Assembly: GCA_037577475.1 (NCBI GenBank)
Contig: CM075194.1
Location: 20,710,992-20,774,991, forward strand
Origin: Chaunax sp. Z400
Lineage: Eukaryota > Chordata > Actinopteri > Lophiiformes > Chaunacidae
DNA length: 64,000 nt
Direction of reading: 5' to 3'
The notes beneath the pieces are model-generated. The model did not search any database and had not been told where the DNA came from. It saw only the letters and a list, made by a program, of their open reading frames with translations. The translations under genes and the position numbers were made by a program. Below, one piece after another: positions 55,427-64,000 of this stretch. Numbering within the stretch: position 1 is the first letter of the stretch; every line of letters begins with the position of its first letter.

Positions 55427-55508
55427 TACAGTACCAGTCAAAAATGTGGACACAGTTTCCCATTCAAGTGGATGGGAAGGTATGTCCAAACTATTGACTG
55501 GTACTGTA
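55427..55508. mobile_element. 82-bp Tc1-type fold-back element
   Basis: The left end is TACAGTACCAGTCAAAAATG and the right end reverse-complements to TACAGTACCAGTCAATAGTT. The middle carries TTCCCATTCA and GATGGGAAGG. TA dinucleotides flank both sides (55425-55426 and 55509-55510), as expected for Tc1/mariner insertion. It is essentially two ends joined back to back, a minimal MITE. The same terminus type is at 52130. Confidence 0.85.
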
Positions 55509-58500
55509 TATGAAATGTGTCTTTTCAAGTCACTCATGTGAAGACTAAATCAATTTTATGATCTTTTATTTGTGCCTCTAAGTACATCGCTACATGTGTT
55601 TGTTTCAATCGGGTCACAAATCCGGACGCAATCCCTTTTGGTTTTTCCAGATTACATGGAGAAAAGGTTCTGTTCTGCTCCAGAGGGTGGTGGTGATTCT
55701 GTATCTGAAGCTGTCTGTTAGCCATGGAATAAAAAGTATTACACTTAATGCATTTACTTACAGCAGATAGCTATAACAGCTATGCATAGACTCATAGATA
55801 TTAAAGAGACTTTGACAAACAATTAAAGAAATACATGAATGAGCACACGCAAGCTCTGTTGTGAGCTCTATGCTGGTTTGTCAAGATACCAAGTTCACCA
55901 TGAAGTCCTTTTGCTGAGTTCGTCTTTTATTTCCCTTTAGTAACTTTGACATTTTGTGGTCATGTCAGTGGAGGACTAAATGCTGACTGACAGTGTGTGA
56001 TATTCACAGATTAAAAGTAGAGACGGAGATACAAGAAAAGTCATGCATCACTTAGAAGTGCCACAGGCAATTCTTTTCTGGTTTGATATGGAGAGCCGAT
56101 GAATCCTTGGCTGTGGATTGTGCTCCATGGTAAGTGAAGCCTTAACGGGAGAACAGAGGTGCTTAATGAAATCTGGCAAGCGAAGGCAGCCAAAGCTGGA
56201 GAAATGTTTTGCTTATTGTCATTATCGCCATACACTCTTCAGTTATCCAGATCCATAATCTTGTTCATCAAAGATTTTAACATGCACATATGGACATGTG
56301 AGCAAAGCAACACTCCCTCCTGCGAGAAGCATGCGTGACCCACGGACACGATCCGTTGTGACAAGGACCTCAGCTCTGTGCAGGCCGTGATTAAACATTT
56401 ATGGGAGCCTTGTGCAGTCACCTTGGGATTGCTGCTCTGTGTCTGCCTGCACAAGCTGGACTCCTTGTGGGATGGCATTAACATCACTTTTTCATCACGC
56501 AGGCTCATGAACTGCTCTGATTCTGAATTTTTGAACAATAACGGAGATAATGGACGGAGCTAAAACTAGACAGAAAGGGGGGGAAAAAATCATTCTTTTC
56601 TACTGTGTCATGAATGTTTGGATTTGTCTGATGTATTTCAAGAAAAGTCCCCAAATTACAGAAAGATATAATCAATAAAAATACAGCAAATACTAGTGAA
56701 ATTAAACCTTGTGTTGTGTTTTTTTTATTGATTTTATTTTCCTTTTTTTTCCAATAACATAGCAGTTTTGTGATACAGTCACTATAAACTATGAAAGTAC
56801 AAATATTTGCATGTTGTCCCCAAAGAACCAAAAACACAAATAGTACAAAACAAAAATGAAATAATAAACAAATAGATACATTTGAGAAAAATCAATAAAC
56901 TAATTACATTTTAATGTAATTTAAATTTTTTTTAATCACTCACCCTAAGTTTGCGATCTTGTTGGAGCCACAACATAATCGGGTTTTTAAACAACCAGCC
57001 ATAACAATATGTATTAATTATCTCAATTACAAGCAGTATAAACAGCAAATGTGGTGAATATTTTCATTTAATCTCTGCTAATCTCATTCACCAATAAAAC
57101 AAATGTGATTTCTGTGAAAAAATAATTATGAACATGATATGAGTGGAATAAATTATGTTTATCTTTAACAAAAATTTACAGGGCCCCTTTTTAATCACAC
57201 AAATACAAAGACAACATGAAGCAATGTGTCTTAGACTGTGTGGGCGTCTCCAAGCGCACCTGCTATTTTGGTTCATGTATGTGCAGCAGTGCAAAGAGGA
57301 GCATAAATTGCAGGGTGTAGTGATTAATAAATGTGCTCAGCTCATCACATCACTGGTCTCATCTTTATGAAACAGCTGTGCCAATCACAGCGCCGTATGA
57401 CAACAAATGAAATATGGGCTGCTGCAGGAAAGCACGTCGTCGTCTGCATGGTGAAGAACACACACACAGCACCACAACTCTGCAGCCAGAGGCAGAGGAT
57501 GCCTTTTAATAGATCATTAGTAAGATGATTGTTGAGAGAGTTTCAGTCCGGCTCTACGGTATTTTATGTTGTAAATGGTTGGATCACATTTTGAAATGTG
57601 ACACAGCAGCTCTTGTCTTGTGAAGCATTAAACCTAACAGATGATTCTGATGTGGAAAGGAGGAGTTGCGACTCACAGGATTGATGAACCTCAGTAATCT
57701 TACGTCTGCCTCATAAACATGCATTGTATCGAGTTTTTACCTCACAGTCAGATGTGTGTAGCGGTGGGACGAGTCTCCAATGAGAGGCTGCAGTTCTATC
57801 AATAATGAATAAACTGAAGGACAAGCGTTTACATACAATGTAGAGCAGCTGGTCAACAATCTGTTAGAATCACATGTTGATTTACTGACACTGATTCACC
57901 TGGTTCACCACATCAAACCTGATTTTTTTATGATGATTTAAAGGCACTCACTACCTGGAGAATGATTAAAATAATTACATGTAAGTATGATTCCTTTTTT
58001 GTGCAGGATTGTTTTCTTGAGAAATTAGTTTTGCTCTTGATAAAATCATGCAAGTAGCAGATAAGTAACACTGGTCCAAACAACAAATCAACACATGTTG
58101 ATCTGAGCGCTTCTCTGCATCAAGGAGGACAAATTTCCTCCTAATTGCTAACTATCGAACTAACTAACTAATGTTACCTACTTTGAATGAACCTCCAACC
58201 TGGTTGTTTCCACCCATTTGAACACTAAAGACACAAACAGAGGAAGACAATTTCAATGTCAGGGTAACACCAGTCAGAGTAGGGTCGGGCATGTAAACTT
58301 GCGAAACGCAGTTTTTGTGAAAGCTGTGACGTCACGGCCCCACTTTGCATTGGTTTTGCCGAGGTGTATAAGAAAGCGTTTGTACGCAGGTGTGTTGTGT
58401 TGATTTTGAAATGTTACAGACCTCACATGCATGCTACAGCCTTTTCAATCGTCTTTGTGGATCGTTTTCACAACTTTGTCATATGAATGCGGAACTTTTT

Positions 58501-59189
58501 TTAAAACGTAAAGGAAAAACGTTTCAGTTTTTAGCTAAATTGTTGCTGGTAAATGGGGCCTCAGTTTTGTTCTGCTCCGTCTGCATGGCTGACAGTGGAC
58601 AGACACCATGCTTACACATACAGCTGTCATTGATAGAGGTGATCTTCCATAGAAAAATATAGCACACAATATTTTTCACACACACACACTGTCTGTTTTT
58701 GAAGAAAAGAGTCATTTATTGTCTGGGTTTAGCTAGAGATGAGCAGCTAAAACAATAACGTTGATACAGCAAACAGCTAAAGGAAGGTTTTGTTTGTTGA
58801 CAGCATTAATGCTGCACTCTTTTTAAAAAAAAAATACTGATAGCCTGTAAACAAGATAACTGACTGTAATGTTAACATAACATCCACTGTCATACTAAAT
58901 AAATGTTGCCTTATCTCTGCAGAACTTGGTGGTTGGTTTTAGCTGTTTTGTGCTGCTTCGTATATAATTTTCACTGGAGTGATTGGTGATTTAGTTCATT
59001 AATCTTTCATCAGTTTCCTTTTGCCTTTCAAGAACTGGATGAGATTAGCTTATGTCATAGACTCTTATCAGTAGGTCAACTAAATCAACCTCTGGGTGTT
59101 GCAGCAAAGGAAGTTTTTGAAGAAGATTAAATTCTCTACTCCTCTGTCTTTTGAATGATCATTCACAGTTCCTGTTTCCATTAAAGTGG
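55509..59189. other. No gene recognised
   Basis: AT-rich DNA. 56340-56530 is a less biased piece with a 61-codon plus frame and could be conserved non-coding sequence. No exon, RNA gene or named repeat is supported. Confidence 0.4.
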
Positions 59190-59520
59190 TGTTACGACCC
59201 ACCTTGGGGAAACCCTGGTGCATCATGACATGAATCAGACTTCCCTCATCCCAATAACCAGCGGTGACAAAGAATTTATAGTGATCTAAAGATTTATTTT
59301 ATTTTAAAATACAATCCAGATACAGACTATTTGCTGGTAATGGAGAGAGGAAAGCCCACAGGAGAAACCAGCCTTTGAAACGTGCAAGCTTGGAAGGTGG
59401 TTCTAATCATCTCCTGGAAAAACTTTCGCACCCAGACTCAATCAGCCAAGCTGACCTGCAGCGCACCACACTCACACAGGCTCCACAGCACAGAGACATA
59501 AAAAACACAAATCATATGCA
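59190..59520. repeat. Possible LTR fragment
   Basis: Begins TGTTACGACCCACCTTGGGG and is compositionally distinct from the flanks. It lacks a recognisable CA end and target duplication. A similar TGTTAC start is at 8547. Low confidence. Confidence 0.3.
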
Positions 59521-60089
59521 TAGAAAATGTTGAAACAGGGTTGGAACAATAGGTTCCATCATCGTTTTTCTTTCACAGGTTATTTTTCTGCATAACTTTC
59601 TGCAGCTTTCTGCATAACTTATTAAATGTTAATCATCAGAGCCATAAAACGCAATGAATTAGATGAGAATAGAGAGTTAGACGTTAAATTAGACTGTTAA
59701 ATTTAACTTATCTCCGCTGACAACAACATTTTAGCGAGATGCTGCTTCTAGCATTTATTCCAACATAACCCCATGAACAAAACAGCAACTTGACATTATC
59801 AGACCTCAGTTTTTGTACAAGCAAGAGGTAACATATATTTATTAGTGAGCTTTAGAGGTGCTGGTAGGCAGACTTTGTTACCCTCCTGCAGATTAAAATA
59901 GCTGCTTGCAGTTTTGTTTTTATGTTGTTGCTTTTTTCAAATTGAGCTAAGCAGCTGCTGACATTAAACATAAATTTAATGGTGGTATGGTCTTTCAGTT
60001 TAGATTAAAAGAAAACAAATTGTGGGATAACAAACAAACAAAATTGGTTTACAGTTCTTAAAGCAAACACACAACCAAATATGCCTACT
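59521..60089. other. No gene recognised
   Basis: AT-rich DNA; no feature found. Confidence 0.5.
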
Positions 60090-60500
60090 TACACATTCAG
60101 CAGTTGCTCTGTGCCTGTTTAGGATTAGCATTTAATTGGGGTCATGTTTGTGTCCAATAATTCAAATACTTTTAGTCCTGTTTCGCTTTCCACCAACTCC
60201 TGAGAGAAATTCCCCGCTCTTGAGGTTCCTAAATGCACCGCTATGTCCACAGGCTAGTTGCTAATTTAGTCTGCTGTTTTGTATTTGGCGAGTTGGGTAA
60301 TGAGAGTTGTTTGCTGAGTACAACTGCCTGCTGGCAGGTTGATGAGATCAAGGTTTTTTGGGCTGGGAAACTAAATCATGGACTAAAAATAAACCCTGTG
60401 ATAGAAGAACTGCAGGGTTTGGTCATAATTCTCTGCAGGTTTGTCACTACAAGCCACCCCCACATTAAATGTAGTCTTCTGATGCATTTGTTAATACTGA
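60090..60500 (+). repeat. Dispersed repeat, copy 2 of a pair
   Basis: CCACCAACTCCTGAGAGAAA, CGCTATGTCCACAGGCTAGT, GCTGGCAGGTTGATGAGATC and GCAGGTTTGTCACTACAAGC parallel the copy at 34505-34880. Confidence 0.6.
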
Positions 60501-61554
60501 TGAGACACTTAAGGTAACATTTCACCACATTTTAATAGAGTCTCCCTGTAATAGTCACAGTCGTGGAATTGGTGGCAGTGGTGGCTACGGCAGGACATTT
60601 AGGCTGTGAATCTTAATTCCAGCCCGGGTCACCTTGGATAAATGATCTCAAAATGAATATTGTGTATGATTGAAAACCTTTTTCCAAATAAACAGCAATT
60701 TTTCAACAGTAAACACCTTTATAGGGAAAATGTAACTACTTCCTGGAATATGTGCAGAGACAACATTTATGTGACTGATTGAATCACTGTCGAGGTGGAC
60801 GGCGGCCAATAAAGAGTCAAAAGAAACTAGAATGTGGTTGAGACAAATCTACTGAAATATATTCTTTCTTTACTACAGAAAACTTCTTTAATGATAACAA
60901 TTTACTTATAAATTTGACAAATACAGAACAAATTTTATCACCTATAACATGAAATGTGTATAAAATATATTTTTGTCATTTCAACCTGAAGATTTAGTTA
61001 AAGGTTTTTTATTATTTACATTTTTTTTATTAAGTGACAGGTTTAAACAACATTGAATGAACTTACTTGATGATATCAACTAATCAATATCACAAATAAA
61101 GAAAATATTACTAAAAAGTAAAAATAAAAATGCATCTATAATATCACATCACTCATAAAACATCATGTGGCAGCAAAGACACAATTAGTCACTCATGACT
61201 TTACGTATCTCTCAGCTGCCTGTATCATTTTTGGTCTACAGTAACACCAATGACAATGTTGAGAAAACACTAACATTTTAACAAATTGACTCTCGTGTCT
61301 CAGACAACGTTTTCAGTCCTATGAAAAACATTTAAGTGTTCAATGTTATCAAAATCTGACCTTGTCCTCTTCCTCCAATTAGAGCTCTGAGTAGAGACCC
61401 AAAGAATGAAATCTCATATACAAGCGGCTGAAATGACCTTCCTTTGATAGGATAGGGCAAGGAGGTTGGATTTTCAGAGGGAGGCTGGATGTTCAGAGGG
61501 AGGTCGGATGTTTGGAGGGAGGTCGGAGTAGAGCTGCTGCTCCTTTGCGTCAAA
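60501..61554. other. No gene recognised
   Basis: AT-rich DNA. A short tandem of GGAGGTCGGATGTT-like units lies at about 61478-61530. Confidence 0.5.
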
Positions 61555-61711
61555 AGGGGCCACTGGAGGTGGGTCGATCATCTGGTTAGGATGTCTCCTG
61601 GTCGCCTCCCTTTAGAGGTATTCCGGGCACATCCGACTGGCAGGACATCCCGGAGTAGACCCAGAACTCACTGGAGGGATTACGTAACTCATTTAGCCTG
61701 GGGACACCTTA
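61555..61711 (+). repeat. Retrotransposon tail, left half
   Basis: GGGCCACTGGAGGTGGGTCG, TTAGGATGTCTCCTGGTCGC, CTCCCTTTAGAGGTATTCCG, ACCCAGAACTCACTGGAGGG and AGCCTGGGGACACCTTA. The translated frame resembles a reverse-transcriptase C-terminus (GHLVRMSP- and RPRTHWRDYV-like). This is a well-known teleost non-LTR (LINE) 3' region. It is interrupted at 61712 and continues at 62228. Confidence 0.75.
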
Positions 61712-62224
61712 AGATGTGTTCACACTGAATGTCACCACAGGATCATTTGATCCCTTCCTCATGGCACTCGTGTAAGTAACACGACCAATACCAACGTTTA
61801 TTTCTGCCATTTACTCCCATCATCAGCCATGACGGAAGTCAACACAATAGCTGCCTTGTGTTTGTTGTGGAAATATGTTGGATATGTTGGAAAGCTGAAC
61901 GTTGCCATGTCTGGGTTCTGAACAGTATCCGGAGGCACACAGACAGCTCTGGGTGTCCACATACAGCTAGGCTAAGCTTGTCCTCCACTTAAGCATTAAT
62001 GTCCTACTGATACACAGAGCTGTGGAGAATCTCAACACTGATAGGCTTTCACGGCACACAAATTTCTCACCCGAGTCGAAACTTTTAAACTTGAACGAAG
62101 CTTGCTTCATTCGCGTCACAGCATTTGCGTAGTCTGGTGCGAATTTGCGTGTACTTGCAGCTTTCCATTGACTTTGTATGTAATCACACCACGTGAAAAA
62201 TTTGCGTTCGGTGTGAATGCAGCA
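61712..62224. mobile_element. Harbinger-like MITE
   Basis: The element starts AGATGTGTTCACACTGAATG and its right end reverse-complements to TGCTGCATTCACACCGAACG. The ends agree after allowing CpG decay. TTA lies on both sides (61709-61711 and 62225-62227), fitting the 3-bp TWA duplication of PIF/Harbinger. It is 513 bp with no coding capacity. It splits a retrotransposon tail that would read on continuously without it. Confidence 0.78.
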
Positions 62225-62285
62225 TTAGGATCCCCCAGGAGGAACTGGAAGGTGTTGCTGGAGAGATCTTGGATAAGGATAAGAA
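62225..62285 (+). repeat. Retrotransposon tail, right half
   Basis: After the duplicated TTA the LINE tail resumes with GGATCCCCCAGGAGGAACTG, GAAGGTGTTGCTGGAGAGA and TTGGATAAGGATAAG. The two halves join without loss. Confidence 0.75.
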
Positions 62286-62509
62286 TAATTTTTGAACATT
62301 CTAAATGTGCTGTTTAATGTAATTGTGAATAAGATGTGATAAGATAAGAATAATATAATAAAAAAAATAAAAAATAGTATATGACTTTTTTTTATCATTG
62401 CAAGGACAGTCTTTATTTTTTGAAGGTTTACAGACTTTGTCAACTTGACTTTGGTGTCTGCAAAAGTAGATAAAACCACTTCCACCATTTTTGTAGTCCA
62501 GACACTGGT

Positions 62510-62623
62510 CTGCGTTCAATAAGCAAAACGTTACGAAAATGTTTGGAAAAATCCCGTAATGATTTCTTAACATTACAAAACTTTTCCTAACATTATTCTA
62601 ATGTTTTTGCTTATTGAATGCAG
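62510..62623. mobile_element. 114-bp fold-back MITE
   Basis: The left end is CTGCGTTCAATAAGCAAAAC and the reverse complement of the right end is CTGCATTCAATAAGCAAAAA. The inversion continues inward with CATTAC/GTAATG blocks, making almost the whole element one imperfect hairpin. No clear target duplication was found. The class is unknown. Confidence 0.72.
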
Positions 62624-64000
62624 CCTTTGTCTGCGGTCAAGCTTGGGCAACTAATGTTAAAGTTAGTTAAAGTTAGGGAGGCATCATGTTTTCGGTTAAA
62701 TGTCCTGGAGGAATGAAGTTAAATACGTCATTTCAGTGTTTTACTATGGTGTTATGTATTAATATACTTTATTAGCATGGCTAATTAGCAGCTTAAATTT
62801 GCACATCACATACACCCTTACAGAAGATAACAGCAAAGTTTAAAAAGCTGACTAATAAGTTGACTTTAAAAAGGCTTAGCAGAAACCACCACTGTAAGCA
62901 CTCTACATTCAGCCCTGTCCATACAGCAGAATAGTAAGTCTGTCTGAGAGGAAGGTTTGCAGCCTCAGTAAACACAGCAGATAGGGACTCCTTTATCACT
63001 CCTCCTGACACTAAATATGCAGCTTCATTTTTCCAAGGCCTTAGATTTCACTGGCATCAGTCACTGACGTGTTCAAGGCATCAAGCTTGAGGATAGGTTT
63101 GCTCTGTGTTTTACTGTATATTTACAGAACAATGTGGGCTCAGGGTTCTCAGAACTACAGGCTTTTTTTTTTTTTTTTACTGTAAAGCCACGTTTTCTTC
63201 CTTCCACACTTCTGGACTGTGAATTCTGGATGTGAAATTCTTCAGCAGGGCTGGTTTCATGGATAGCATGAAAGCTGAATCTAATCCTTGCTTCAGAAGT
63301 GTCTTATTTTAGACACATCCTGCTGTTTTTTCCACTCACACCCACACAGGGCTCTTCACTTACTCTGATTAAATCTCTGTGCCGGGAATTGTTTGAGGTC
63401 ACCATACTTATAAGTGCTGAAAGTTGTCCCACAACAACAAGTGCAACAAAAGTAGAATGAGTGGAGGAAGCAGACAAGCACAACCAGCCCAGACCCAGTC
63501 AGACCTGAGAATCAGGACAAAGTGAAAGCACCTTCGTAGGCTGACCGTGGATGTATTGGGTCTTGATGAGTTAGTTTGTGATTGACTGTGAAGCCATAAA
63601 TTAAGTGAGATTAATTTCAAACTCCTCAATAGTGAGCATACAATGAATGCATAATACACTGAGGGCTCATACAATCCATCATTTGGTGGAATTGGGGGAA
63701 TGAAAATAGTCAACAGCAGAAGCATAATGTACAAAAAAGCTTATTTAAAAAGCAAGGACATGAAACTCCATCCCTTACAAATTATTCTTGCATGGAACAA
63801 AATCAGAATGACGAGGAAGAGGAGACGCATGCTTCTGCAATTTTCAGAGGAGGAGAATGAAAGATGGAGCAAATATTGGCAGAAATGGAAGTGTAATGCG
63901 ACCATAACTTGTGGGGATGGAAGAGTGTGTGCAAACACTTGGGGACCTGACTTCACTCCTATCACAGAAGTCAAAGTCTGTATTGTATCTGTACATTTTA
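62624..64000. other. No gene recognised
   Basis: AT-rich DNA with a T-run at 63162-63178. The 108-codon minus frame at 63408-63734 has no motif. No exon is supported. Confidence 0.45.

Noticed and set aside
1..64000. CRISPR array, operons, tRNA or rRNA genes
   Set aside because: No regularly spaced repeats, no tRNA-like A/B boxes that I could fold, and a vertebrate repeat context.

Overview
The window looks like a stretch of teleost (probably percomorph) genome with no recognisable host exon on either strand. It is AT-rich. It carries many families typical of fish: piggyBac, hAT/Charlie-like, Tc1-like ends, Harbinger-like MITEs, a solo LTR, long TA and TG microsatellites, and several short dispersed repeats I know only as common teleost repeats. 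Most open frames are short and lack coding character. I read the window as intergenic or intronic gene desert. Repeat family statements come from memory of sequence types, not from a search.

Layout. 1-14.5 kb is mostly unrecognised AT-rich DNA with two copies (A and B) of a dispersed element, older fish repeats, GA/TA arrays and one MITE. 14.5-15.8 kb holds a deleted hAT/Charlie-like element nested inside an older repeat; the 8-bp target duplication is visible. 17.7-24.9 kb is the densest part: a dead piggyBac, a fossil Tc1-like piece, a short telomere-like tract, then a GC-richer segment (about 21.1-24.9 kb) that I cannot assign to a family. That segment has a 740-codon frame, a second small frame, a TATA box, palindromic repeats on both sides and a perfect 55-nt inverted repeat. 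It is the best candidate for an undescribed mobile system. 25-34 kb contains a TIR element, a solo LTR with a 5-bp target duplication and a related LTR end. 34-48 kb is a patchwork of decayed teleost repeats. 47-51 kb carries copies C and D of the dispersed family. 52-64 kb has Tc1-type ends, a tiny fold-back element, a retrotransposon tail split by a Harbinger-like MITE, and another fold-back MITE.

No cooperating gene set is visible. Functional content is limited to mobile-element proteins: a broken piggyBac transposase, a hAT C-terminal dimerisation fragment, a short Tc1 fragment, and the unassigned long frame. The four-copy family (A-D) shares a TAATTA core beside TGACAG-type motifs, so it may be an old repeat with regulatory potential.
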